From the NCBI RefSeq assembly GCF_002287505.1, contig NZ_CP019688.1, forward strand, positions 806,001-870,000: a stretch of DNA of 64,000 nucleotides. Reading direction: 5' to 3'. The translations under genes were made by a program, and so were the position numbers. The stretch is from Corynebacterium glaucum (GTDB taxonomy: Bacteria; Actinomycetota; Actinomycetes; Mycobacteriales; Mycobacteriaceae). The notes below the pieces were generated by a model. That model was not told the DNA's origin and made no database searches. It saw only the letters and a list, made by a program, of their open reading frames with translations. Shown one piece after another: positions 1-7,486 of the stretch (position 1 is the stretch's first letter; every line of letters starts with the position of its first letter).

Positions 1-39
1 GGTGAACCTTGAATATTTGAATATGGAGGAGGAACCACC

Positions 40-1590
40 GTGACTACAAAAGTCAACGGCGGCGCCGGTGGCGCCAGAGTGCCAGATGCCGACGCTAAGG
101 CCGACGGCCAAATCGCCGCGGCGAAAGCGCCGAAGGCGCGCACCACCGGTCAGAACATCGCATTCGTCCTCGCATTCGTCGCCCTGATTGCGGTGCTGCT
201 CATCCCGATTCCCGGCCTCGACGCCACTGGCCAGATTGCACTGGCAATGCTCGCATTCGCCGTCATCATGTGGGTCTCGGAGGCGGTGTCTTACCCCGTC
301 AGTGCGGTGATGATCGTGGGCCTCATCTCGATTTTGCTGACGTTCGCACCCGACCCGGAGAACCCGGGGCAATTAGTGGGATCGAAGACGGCGCTGTCTA
401 CCGCAATGACGGGATTCTCGTCGTCGGCAGTGGCGCTGGTGGCCGCGGCCCTTGCGCTTGCCACCGCGATGCAGGCGACCGGGTTGCACCGTCGCCTAGC
501 GCTTTACATCCTCAAAGTCTCGGGCGAGAAAGTCTCGAACATCGTCATCGGCGCGATCGTGATCTCGATTGTGCTCGCGTTCTTCGTGCCGTCGGCAACC
601 GCGCGCGCCGGCGCCGTCGTACCGATCCTCATCGGTATGGTCGCCGCGTTCGGCCTGCCCACGGACTCGAAACTCGGCGCGCTGCTGGTAATCACTGCAA
701 CGCAGGCGGTCTCGATCTGGAATGTCGGCATTAAAACTGCCGCGGCGCAGAACCTTGTCGCCATCGGTTTCATCGAAGACCAGATGGGCCAATCCGTCTC
801 TTGGGGACAATGGCTCATGTGGGCGGCACCGTGGTCCATCATCATGTCGATTGCCCTCTACTTCATTATGCGGTGGGCGATTAAGGCGGAAACGGATTCG
901 ATTACTGGCGGTAAAGAGCTCGTCGAAAAGCAAATTTCGGAGATGGGCCCGATGACTGGTGCCGAGAAGCGACTGACCGCAATCGCTGTGGCCCTGTTGC
1001 TGTTTTGGGCGACTGAAGATGTGCTGCACCCGATTAGCTCGGCGGTGATCACTATCGTTGCCGTGGGCATCATGCTGATGCCGGGGATCGGCGTGATGAC
1101 CTGGAAGTATGCGCAAGAGAAGATCAACTGGGGCACGCTGGTCGTGTTCGCTGCCGGTATCTCACTGGGCACGTTCCTCCTGAACACCGGTGCGGCGACC
1201 TGGCTCTCCGAGGTGACGTTCGGTGCGCTGGGCCTGGCGGGGATGCCAATGCTGGCGACGATTGCGATTGTGTCGCTGTTCAACATCATCATCCACCTCG
1301 GCTTCGCCTCGGCGACCTCGCTGGCATCCGCGCTGATCCCGGTGTTCATTGCGCTCGCCGCGACCCTGGACGCGCCGAACGGCGGCCTGGGCTTCGTGAT
1401 CATCCAGCAGTTCGTGATCTGCTTCGGCTTCCTGCTTCCGGTTTCCGCGCCGCAGAACATGCTGGCGTACGGTACTGGCGCCTTCACCCCGCAGCAGTTC
1501 CTGCGCACCGGTATTCCGCTGACGGTGGTCGGCTACCTGCTGATCCTGCTGCTGTCGGCGACCTACTGGAACTGGATCGGCCTGGTCTAA
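40..1590 (+). CDS. SLC13/DASS-family anion permease
   Basis: A 516-residue polytopic membrane protein of the divalent anion:sodium symporter type (SLC13), which imports dicarboxylates, sulfate or similar anions. The first 35 residues are a hydrophilic Ala/Lys-rich tail, followed by many hydrophobic segments. Family-type motifs include PVSAPQNMLAYGTGAF near residue 467, matching the conserved C-terminal substrate/sodium loop. The start is the GTG at 40, preceded by a strong GGAGGAGGA ribosome site at 25-33. The substrate cannot be told from sequence. Only 39 bases of upstream DNA are in the window, so promoter and operon partners are unseen. Confidence 0.85.
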   Translation: MTTKVNGGAGGARVPDADAKADGQIAAAKAPKARTTGQNIAFVLAFVALIAVLLIPIPGLDATGQIALAMLAFAVIMWVSEAVSYPVSAVMIVGLISILLTFAPDPENPGQLVGSKTALSTAMTGFSSSAVALVAAALALATAMQATGLHRRLALYILKVSGEKVSNIVIGAIVISIVLAFFVPSATARAGAVVPILIGMVAAFGLPTDSKLGALLVITATQAVSIWNVGIKTAAAQNLVAIGFIEDQMGQSVSWGQWLMWAAPWSIIMSIALYFIMRWAIKAETDSITGGKELVEKQISEMGPMTGAEKRLTAIAVALLLFWATEDVLHPISSAVITIVAVGIMLMPGIGVMTWKYAQEKINWGTLVVFAAGISLGTFLLNTGAATWLSEVTFGALGLAGMPMLATIAIVSLFNIIIHLGFASATSLASALIPVFIALAATLDAPNGGLGFVIIQQFVICFGFLLPVSAPQNMLAYGTGAFTPQQFLRTGIPLTVVGYLLILLLSATYWNWIGLV

Positions 1591-1606
1591 GCCGCGGACC
1601 CGCGGC
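1591..1606. terminator. Short GC hairpin between convergent genes
   Basis: GCCGCGG-AC-CCGCGGC is a perfect inverted repeat directly after the permease stop and just before the end of the convergent minus-strand gene. There is no T-run, so it may only be a 3'-end stabiliser. Confidence 0.4.
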
Positions 1607-1608
1607 AG

Positions 1609-2010
1609 CTACTGCAGCACGAGCCCCACGTGAATCGTGGTCAGCTCGTGCTCGCCCGGCCCCGCGGGGAGCGCTTGCAGCTCCGCAGCGGTGGCGGGGG
1701 AGACAGGAATGATCCACCCGTGGTTCGGGTCCAGTACCGGAGCGGACGCCGCGTTCGAAGGCACAAAGGTCACCGGGCGCTGGCCCTCGGCGGCAAGCTG
1801 CAGGGGCCCGCGAAGGGCACGTAGCTCCTCCAGCGCCTCCGGGGTCGTCGTGATAATCACCAGCTTCTCGTCGGTGTCAGGGGACAGGTTCGCAGTGTGC
1901 ACGAGCAGTTGCTTAACGACGACGCGCTCATACCGCCTAGGCAACTCGACAAGGCCCGACGCAGTATCGCCGCCGCCGAAAACGTCCCGCACACGGTCCA
2001 TAAAACCCAT
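1609..2010 (-). CDS. Hypothetical protein, 133 aa
   Basis: Not recognised. It is a small soluble protein starting MGFMDRVRDVFGGGDTASG with no signal peptide or membrane segment. The middle (TNLSPDTDEKLVIITTTPEA-like stretch, then RPVTFVPSNAA) has alternating beta/alpha character, and the C-terminus ends HELTTIHVGLVLQ. An upstream extension of the reading frame exists but overlaps the coding region of the divergent DUF2200 gene, so the ATG at 2010 is the better start. It is divergent from the next gene with only 24 bases between starts, so the two may share a promoter region. Confidence 0.6.
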   Translation of the reverse strand: MGFMDRVRDVFGGGDTASGLVELPRRYERVVVKQLLVHTANLSPDTDEKLVIITTTPEALEELRALRGPLQLAAEGQRPVTFVPSNAASAPVLDPNHGWIIPVSPATAAELQALPAGPGEHELTTIHVGLVLQ

Positions 2011-2034
2011 GGCCGAAAGTGTAGCGTTCGAAGC

Positions 2035-2388
2035 ATGACTGACCCGAAGCTCGAGCGCGTCTTCGCCTACCCATTCGGCGACATTTACAACAACTACGTG
2101 GCCAAAGTTGAGCGCAAAGACCGCACCCGCGGCGAGCTCGATGACGTGCTCGGGTGGTTCACAGGGCTGGACCCGGATCAGCTCGCGGCGGCAGGGGAGC
2201 AGACGCTCCGCGAGTTCTTCGACCACACCGCGGAGCTGCCCGCCAGCACCGAGCTCATCACCGGCAGCGTCTGCGGGGTCAAGGTCCAAGAGGTCGACGA
2301 CCCGCTGATGCGCAAGATCCGCATGATGGACAAGCTTGTCGACGAACTTGCGAAGGGCAAGGCCCTGAAGAAGGTGAAGCGGGGATGA
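2035..2388 (+). CDS. DUF2200 family protein
   Basis: A 117-residue cytosolic protein that looks like DUF2200: it opens with RVFAYPFGDIYNNYVAKVERKDRT, has GWFTGLDPDQL in the middle and ends with ITGSVCGVKVQEVDDPLMRKIRMMDKLVDELAKGK. The family has no assigned function; its members bind no obvious cofactor and are often encoded singly. The ATG at 2035 is chosen because the family start lies there; the longer open frame upstream runs antisense through the neighbour. Its stop overlaps the start of the BrkB-type gene (ATGA), so the two are probably co-translated. Confidence 0.75.
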   Translation: MTDPKLERVFAYPFGDIYNNYVAKVERKDRTRGELDDVLGWFTGLDPDQLAAAGEQTLREFFDHTAELPASTELITGSVCGVKVQEVDDPLMRKIRMMDKLVDELAKGKALKKVKRG

Positions 2389-3539
2389 CGCAGGACGTCG
2401 ATAAGCACGAGCTTGCTCAGGGAACCTCCCACCGTGCGCAAATGATCCTGCCGTATGGAACGGGGGAGCTGCGCGTGGCGCAGCCGCGCGAGGAGGAGCC
2501 GCTGCGGCGCGGCAACCGGCTTACGAAGCCGGGGTGGAAGTTGGTGCTGAAGCGCTGCCTGATCGACTGGGGCACCGACGCGATGGTGGACCGCGGGGCG
2601 ACGCTGACGTATTACTCGGTGCTTTCGCTGGCGCCGATGCTGTTGGCGGCGTACTCCATCATCACTTTGTTGCTGCCGCGTGATGAGGCAGCAGCAGAGT
2701 CGTTGATGACGGGCTTGGTCAAGGAGTATGTCCCGGCCGAGCTGCAGGACCAGGCACTGGAACTTGTGCTGAACATCATCGGTACGCCGGCGCAGTCCAC
2801 GATTGCGCTGACTATCTCGGTGATCATTTCGCTGTTGTCGGCGTCCGCGTACGTGCGCTCGTTCTCGCGAAACGCGAACCTGATCTACGGGCGTACGGAG
2901 GGCCGCAACATCGTGATCACGTGGCTGACCATGTGGTTGATCACGCTGGTGATGGTTGTTGGGGCAGTGCTGATCCTTATGGGCATGTTCCTCACCGAGT
3001 CCATCGTCACCGCCGTCCTTGGGCCGCTCGCCGCGCCTCTCAAGCTCGAGGACACGCTGGAGTACCTCACCTCGATCTTCCTCCCGGTGTGGGCGTACGC
3101 GCGCGTGCCTGTCATCATTGTCGCTGCAATCGCGCTGATTTCGGTGCTGTACTTCCTCGCTCCAAACGTCAAACCCGGGCGGTTCCGGTTGCTCACCGTT
3201 GGTTCGACGCTCGCTCTAATCGTCATCGCAACCATCTGGAGCCTGTTCAGCTGGTACCTCTCCGCGATCGGTGTGCGTTCGCCGTACGGTGCGTTCGGTA
3301 CCGTCTTGGCTGTGCTCGGCCTGCTGTGGGTGATGAACATCGTGCTGCTCGAGGGGGTCAAGATCGACGCAGAGATCTTGCGCGCGAAGGAGCTCCAGGC
3401 CGGGCTCGATTCTGGGCACCTCATCCAGGCCCCGCCGCGTTCCAACGATGCGGCCAAGTGGCGGCTGCAGACGCTGGCGTGGGCGGACAAGACAGTGGCC
3501 GAAATTCAGGCCCGACGCCAAGATGAAGAACGCGAGTAG
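2385..3539 (+). CDS. YihY/BrkB-family inner membrane protein
   Basis: A 384-residue protein with a hydrophilic N-terminus of about 60 residues followed by about six membrane segments. The typical YihY entry motif is present as GATLTYYSVLSLAPMLLA (residues 71-88), and a Gly/Phe-rich loop (SPYGAFGTVLAVLGLLWVM) lies before the last helix. The family is widespread; it was once called ribonuclease BN, but transport or virulence roles are only loosely supported. The start is the ATG overlapping the DUF2200 stop. One copy of the CGTCGATAAGC word lies in its fourth to seventh codons (reading DVDKH). Confidence 0.85.
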   Translation: MTQDVDKHELAQGTSHRAQMILPYGTGELRVAQPREEEPLRRGNRLTKPGWKLVLKRCLIDWGTDAMVDRGATLTYYSVLSLAPMLLAAYSIITLLLPRDEAAAESLMTGLVKEYVPAELQDQALELVLNIIGTPAQSTIALTISVIISLLSASAYVRSFSRNANLIYGRTEGRNIVITWLTMWLITLVMVVGAVLILMGMFLTESIVTAVLGPLAAPLKLEDTLEYLTSIFLPVWAYARVPVIIVAAIALISVLYFLAPNVKPGRFRLLTVGSTLALIVIATIWSLFSWYLSAIGVRSPYGAFGTVLAVLGLLWVMNIVLLEGVKIDAEILRAKELQAGLDSGHLIQAPPRSNDAAKWRLQTLAWADKTVAEIQARRQDEERE

Positions 3540-3549
3540 CCTGGCCGCT

Positions 3550-4434
3550 ATGGCACTTATTGATCCCCGTACCAAGTACCCCTCCGAATTCGACAAGGAA
3601 GACCGCCAGAAGGATCCCGGTCTCGATGTGAAAATGACCACGGAGCCGGACCTTGGCCAGAGCACTTATAAGGGCTCTGGCAAGCTCCAGGGTCGCCGAG
3701 CACTGATCACCGGCGGCGACTCCGGCATTGGTGCCGCCACTGCAATTGCGTTTGCCCGCGAAGGCGCTGACGTGGCCATCGCGTACCTGCCGGAAGAGCA
3801 GGAAGACGCCGAGCGCATTCTTTCCGCCATCGAGGATGCCGGCCAGAAAGCCGTCGGCATTCCGGGCGACCTGCGCGAGCTCTCCGTGTGCGAGGAGACG
3901 GTGCAGAAGGCCGTCGACGAGCTTGGCGGGCTGGACATCTTGGTGAACAACGCGTCGCGCCAGGTGTGGAACGACGGCGTGCTCGAGATTTCCGACGAGG
4001 ATTTCGACGCCACGATGAAGACCAACATCTACTCCGCATTCCGCGTGACCAAAGCGGCGGTGCCGCACATGCCGCCGGGATCGTCGATTATCTTCTCCAC
4101 CTCGATCCAGGCGTACGACCCGTCGAAGGAACTGCTGGATTACGCAATGACCAAGGCGGCCTTCAACAACTTCGCCAAGGGACTGTCCGGTGAGCTGCTT
4201 CCGTCGAAGGGCATTCGCGTCAACGCGGTGGCACCGGGACCGATCTGGACCGTGATCCAGCCGGCCGAGGGTCAGCCGGAGGAAGTGGTGGACAACTTCG
4301 GCAAGGGCTCCGACATGGGTCGTCCGGGCCAGCCGGCGGAGCTCGCCGGGGCGTACGTGTTCCTCGCCTCCGAGGATGCGTCCTACGTATCGGGGGAGAC
4401 GCTGGCAGTCACCGGCGGCGCACTTACGCCGTAG
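3550..4434 (+). CDS. YghA-type short-chain dehydrogenase/reductase
   Basis: A 294-residue NAD(P)-dependent SDR of the YghA/GsiB-like subgroup, which carries an about 45-residue N-terminal extension before the Rossmann fold. Visible landmarks: TGGDSGIG at 54-61 (cofactor glycine motif), VNNAS, a catalytic Ser in IIFSTSIQAYDPS, the YAMTK active-site Tyr/Lys pair, and a PGPIWT loop. Substrate unknown; relatives act on aldehydes or sugars and are stress-induced. The ATG at 3550 gives exactly the usual family length and sits 10 bases after the BrkB-type stop, suggesting a three-gene unit. An ATG at 3523 inside the upstream gene is less likely. Confidence 0.88.
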   Translation: MALIDPRTKYPSEFDKEDRQKDPGLDVKMTTEPDLGQSTYKGSGKLQGRRALITGGDSGIGAATAIAFAREGADVAIAYLPEEQEDAERILSAIEDAGQKAVGIPGDLRELSVCEETVQKAVDELGGLDILVNNASRQVWNDGVLEISDEDFDATMKTNIYSAFRVTKAAVPHMPPGSSIIFSTSIQAYDPSKELLDYAMTKAAFNNFAKGLSGELLPSKGIRVNAVAPGPIWTVIQPAEGQPEEVVDNFGKGSDMGRPGQPAELAGAYVFLASEDASYVSGETLAVTGGALTP

Positions 4435-4435
4435 A

Positions 4436-4453
4436 CGGAGCGAGCATTCCGTT
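4436..4453 (+). promoter_or_regulatory. Putative HipB-type operator, copy 1
   Basis: CGGAGCGAGCATTCCGTT matches copy 3 at 15 of 18 positions. It begins two bases after the SDR stop, upstream of the toxin-antitoxin promoter. Confidence 0.45.
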
Positions 4454-4494
4454 TTTGTGCGAACAAGTTAATGTTCCTCACGGAACCAGCCCGG

Positions 4495-4512
4495 ATCGGA
4501 ACGAACGCTCTG
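4495..4512 (-). promoter_or_regulatory. Putative HipB-type operator, copy 2 (inverted)
   Basis: Read on the minus strand this is CAGAGCGTTCGTTCCGAT, which matches copy 3 at 14 of 18 positions, including the GTTCCGAT core. It overlaps the expected -35 region of the promoter at 4532. Confidence 0.5.
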
Positions 4513-4531
4513 TTTTTTAGCGGTTTATAGC

Positions 4532-4537
4532 TATACT
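4532..4537 (+). promoter_or_regulatory. -10 element (TATACT) of the HipBA-type operon
   Basis: A near-consensus -10 hexamer lies between operator-like copies 2 and 3 and would start transcription near 4544, ahead of the ATG at 4594. The -35 is weak, which suits tight autorepression. Confidence 0.5.
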
Positions 4538-4557
4538 GCGACGCAGGCTTGCCTAAA

Positions 4558-4575
4558 CGGAGTGAGCGTTCCGAT
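4558..4575 (+). promoter_or_regulatory. Putative HipB-type operator, copy 3
   Basis: CGGAGTGAGCGTTCCGAT lies just downstream of the predicted transcription start and upstream of the chosen antitoxin ATG. Its presence argues against the earlier TTG at 4549 being the start codon. Confidence 0.45.
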
Positions 4576-4593
4576 GGAAGTGAGTGGCTCGAT

Positions 4594-4809
4594 ATGGATG
4601 TGACGGAGCTGGGTGAGTTCGTCCGAATAAACCGCAAAGATAAGGGCCTGACGCAACAAGACCTTGCCGACCTCTCAGGTGTCTCAGACCGGTTTGTACG
4701 AGAAATGGAAAAAGGCAAACCTTCAGCCGAGATCGGCAAGGTGATCGCGGTGCTTACAACTCTTGGATTTGATCTCGAGCCCGTCATCCACCGGGGAGTC
4801 CTATTGTGA
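4594..4809 (+). CDS. hipB: HipB-like XRE-family antitoxin/regulator
   Basis: A 71-residue protein made almost entirely of a Cro/C1-type helix-turn-helix: ELGEFVRINRKDKGLTQQDLADLSGVSDRFVREMEKGK fills residues 4-42, and the C-terminal LGFDLEPV strand resembles the HipB dimerisation tail. It is expected to bind the operon's own operators and to neutralise the adjacent HipA-like kinase. The ATG at 4594 is preferred to the TTG at 4549 because an operator-like repeat covers the latter. Its stop overlaps the hipA start (GTGA), which is the usual tight coupling of such modules. Confidence 0.8.
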   Translation: MDVTELGEFVRINRKDKGLTQQDLADLSGVSDRFVREMEKGKPSAEIGKVIAVLTTLGFDLEPVIHRGVLL

Positions 4810-5954
4810 TTGCAGCCGATGTCTATCGGAATGAGGAGCTCGTCGGCCACCTCGCAAAATCCGAGGGGGGCATTGTTGAATTTCGGTATCTCGAATCCGC
4901 CAAGAGCCCTGTTGCGACAACGTTGCCTCTCGACGGTGGACCCTACATCGGCGTGGCGGGAGCGCTTCCGGCGTTTTTCACCAACCTGCTTCCTGAGGGA
5001 AGGAGGCTATCTGCCCTCAAACGGCAGGTGAAAGCTTCGCTTGACGACGAACTGGCGCTGCTGATCGCCGTTGGCGCAGACACGATCGGCGACGTCCAGG
5101 TTATACCTCACGGGGAAGAGCCCATTGGTGCGCCAGCGATGATTGACCTGGGCGGCGAATTGGACTTCAGCAAAGCCCTGTCCGACTCCGGTATCCCTGA
5201 TCCGGTGGCGGTTCCGGGTGTGCAGGATAAGGCCTCGGCGCGCATCATTGCGGCACCGGTGGCGGGAGCCGGAAATGAGTTCATACTTAAGGTCTCCCCG
5301 CCAGAGTTTCCGAAACTCGTTGAGAATGAGGCCGCGTGCTTCGACATTGCACGCGGGACAGGGTTTCCACTAGCCGAAACGCAACTGCTCCATGACGTGC
5401 ATGGGCGCCCCGGTTTGCTAGTCACTCGCTTTGACCGGGAGGGAAAACGACGCCTCCACATGGAGGATGCTGCGCAGATCATGGGTCTTTACCCGAGTGC
5501 GAAGTATGACCCGCCCATGGAAGATGTCGTTGAGGCATTGAAATCGGTGAGTGCGTCGCCTGTGCTCACTGCGCGCTCCGTTGCATTCCAGGTTGCTTTG
5601 GCTTGGCTTACCGGCAACGGCGATCTTCACGCGAAGAATGTCTCGTTGATCTGGCACAACGGAGCAGCGGAACCCGCGCCGATCTACGACATTCCCTCGA
5701 CTGTCCCGTATGGCGATACGACGATGGCTCTGGAGCTACAAGGGAGAAACGACAACATCAGCGCGAAAATCTTCCGTGCATTTTGTGCAGAGATTGGGCT
5801 ACCACAAAGAGCTGCGGAACGCGTGATGGAGTTGGCTCTCAAGACGACCGAGGATGCGCCCGAGCGCATAATTAACGCCACAGAATTCGACCCGCGCCGG
5901 GTCCGCGACCTCCGTCGAATTCTGGATCGGCGTCGCCGCCTCTGGCTAGGATGA
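4806..5954 (+). CDS. hipA: HipA-like serine/threonine kinase toxin
   Basis: A 382-residue HipA-family kinase; E. coli HipA (about 440 aa) phosphorylates glutamyl-tRNA synthetase and causes persistence. Seen here: an N-terminal HipA-N1-like barrel (1-105), GVQDKASA at 138-145 (the ATP-loop region that carries an autophosphorylated Ser in E. coli), FILK at 159-162 (ATP-binding Lys), LVTRFDR at 205-211, GNGDLHAKN at 270-278 (catalytic Asp/Asn loop) and YDIPS at 294-298 (metal-binding Asp). All key residues look intact, so the toxin should be active. The GTG at 4806 overlaps the antitoxin stop. The protein ends base-to-base with the convergent transporter. Confidence 0.85.
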   Translation: MIAADVYRNEELVGHLAKSEGGIVEFRYLESAKSPVATTLPLDGGPYIGVAGALPAFFTNLLPEGRRLSALKRQVKASLDDELALLIAVGADTIGDVQVIPHGEEPIGAPAMIDLGGELDFSKALSDSGIPDPVAVPGVQDKASARIIAAPVAGAGNEFILKVSPPEFPKLVENEAACFDIARGTGFPLAETQLLHDVHGRPGLLVTRFDREGKRRLHMEDAAQIMGLYPSAKYDPPMEDVVEALKSVSASPVLTARSVAFQVALAWLTGNGDLHAKNVSLIWHNGAAEPAPIYDIPSTVPYGDTTMALELQGRNDNISAKIFRAFCAEIGLPQRAAERVMELALKTTEDAPERIINATEFDPRRVRDLRRILDRRRRLWLG

Positions 5955-7409
5955 TCACTTCTCCGCGCGGGCCACAACGCGTGCTCCGCGCAGCGCAACG
6001 GTGAGCCCGATAACAACCGGAACTAGACCGACAACGAGCAGGTAGGCGCGCTCGGATGACGGGTTCGTTGAATCGTAGAGCACCGATGCGGTACCTGCGA
6101 GCGATGTGCCGATTGCCATGGTGAGGAAGTACAAGGCCGCGAACCTCGTTCGGAACGCCGCCGGAGCGTGCGCTCCAGTAGAGGACATGCCGACAGGGCC
6201 GATGAACAGTTCGCCGAGCGACATGCACAGCACGCAGCCGGCAAGCGCGAGGAAGGGTGTGCTGGCTTCACCGCCGCCCACAAACGGCAGCAAAAGGAAC
6301 ATCCCAGCCCCGGCGAGCGCGAGCCCACCGCCCATGACGACATGACGTCTCGGCGCGAACCGGGCCATCGCAAACGCGATGGGCAGTGAGAACACCAGGA
6401 TGTAGAACGGGTTGAGAGACTGCGTCCACGGCGCCGGGATGGTGAAATCGCCAATGGTGCGATCAAGGCGTTGATCTGAGTAAACCGCGAAGACACCTGC
6501 GGTTTGAGCGAAGAGACCCCAGTACGCAGTGGAGCAGATGAATAGCGGGATATACGAAAGCACCTTGGAGCGCTCCTCCTTTGTGGTCTCCGGGGAGGTC
6601 AGTGCCTGCACAAACAGACCGACTGCCGCGAGCACAGTGAGAGCAAGCAGACCCATCACGAGCCCGTCGGGCTGGAGGACATCCGTGGCCAACAGGGCCA
6701 AAATGAGCGCGACAAAGGCAGTTCCAGCGGCGACGATCGAAGCGGCGCGTTTCGAAGCAATCGGCTGCGCCGGGCGCCCGATTGCTTCCTGGCCGAGGAC
6801 AGCGAGCACCTTTGGACGCAAGGCGAGGTACATCACGGCTCCGGCAACCATGAGCACCGCAGCGGCGCCGAAACCAACATGGAAGCCGTACTGCTGCGCC
6901 AACCACCCGGTCAAAAGTGGTCCGAAGAGCGCGCCCACATTAATTCCCAGGTAAAAGATCTGAAACGCCGCATCCCGCGAGCCAGCACGGTCCGGAAATG
7001 CAAGTCCCAGCAAGGTGATCGCGGCGGTTTTTAGCAGCCCCGAGCCAAGCGCAATCGCAAGCAGGCCCGCGGCAAGGCCGGCGTACCCGGGGATGAACGC
7101 CAGGCAAAGGTGCCCGGCAACCAACAAACCGCAACCGGTGAGCAGCGTGCGCTCGGGCCCGAAGACTCGATCGCCGAACCACCCGCCGACGTAGGCGAAG
7201 AGATACAGGCACGCACCGTACGCGCCGACAAGTGCGGTGGCCTGCGTTTCTGCCATCCCCAGCTCGCGGTAGAGGTAATAGACCAGGATGGCCTGCATCC
7301 CGTAAAAGCTGAAGCGCTCCCAGGCTTCCACGCCAGCAAGTGCAGCGACAACAGGGCCTTTGGAAGGGGTGCGGGCACGAGCGGTTGAACGGTGTTCAAG
7401 TTGAGTCAC
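5955..7409 (-). CDS. POT/PTR-family proton-coupled peptide transporter
   Basis: A 484-residue major facilitator of the proton-dependent oligopeptide transporter family (DtpT-like). The proton-coupling signature EAWERFSFYG occupies 28-37 (ExxERFxxYG) and the PTR2 signature FYLGINVGALFGPLLTG begins at 152; about 12-14 membrane helices follow. It imports di- and tripeptides or peptide-like molecules. The GTG start at 7409 sits 7 bases after a CATACT -10 on the same strand, so the transcript is probably leaderless. A BioQ-type palindrome covers codons 4-8, so the gene is probably repressed together with divergent bioA. That hints at import of biotin-containing peptides or biocytin, which is inference. 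Confidence 0.88.
   Translation of the reverse strand: MTQLEHRSTARARTPSKGPVVAALAGVEAWERFSFYGMQAILVYYLYRELGMAETQATALVGAYGACLYLFAYVGGWFGDRVFGPERTLLTGCGLLVAGHLCLAFIPGYAGLAAGLLAIALGSGLLKTAAITLLGLAFPDRAGSRDAAFQIFYLGINVGALFGPLLTGWLAQQYGFHVGFGAAAVLMVAGAVMYLALRPKVLAVLGQEAIGRPAQPIASKRAASIVAAGTAFVALILALLATDVLQPDGLVMGLLALTVLAAVGLFVQALTSPETTKEERSKVLSYIPLFICSTAYWGLFAQTAGVFAVYSDQRLDRTIGDFTIPAPWTQSLNPFYILVFSLPIAFAMARFAPRRHVVMGGGLALAGAGMFLLLPFVGGGEASTPFLALAGCVLCMSLGELFIGPVGMSSTGAHAPAAFRTRFAALYFLTMAIGTSLAGTASVLYDSTNPSSERAYLLVVGLVPVVIGLTVALRGARVVARAEK
7386..7398 (-). promoter_or_regulatory. BioQ-type operator at the POT transporter start
   Basis: On the minus strand TTGAACACCGTTCAA is a perfect palindrome of the TGAAC-N3-GTTCA form. 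It lies inside codons 4-8, just after the predicted leaderless transcription start, a place where a repressor would block elongation or initiation. Confidence 0.6.
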
Positions 7410-7463
7410 AAAGAGCAGTATGCACGCAGCTTTAGACTGCTAGGGTCGAATTCGGCAAAATTC

Positions 7464-7476
7464 TGAACACTGTTCA
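7464..7476 (+). promoter_or_regulatory. BioQ-type operator upstream of bioA
   Basis: TGAAC-ACT-GTTCA matches the BioQ (TetR-family biotin regulator) consensus described for corynebacteria and mycobacteria. It lies 11 bases before the bioA ATG and downstream of a TAGGGT -10 at 7441-7446. Confidence 0.7.
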
Positions 7477-7486
7477 AAGGGACGTC

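Noticed and set aside
1609..2289. 226-aa version of the hypothetical gene
   Set aside because: The extra N-terminal codons overlap the DUF2200 gene on the other strand and have no motif; the 133-aa version is kept.
4549..4593. Earlier TTG start for the HipB-like protein
   Set aside because: An operator-like repeat covers this region and the added residues do not resemble a HipB N-terminus.
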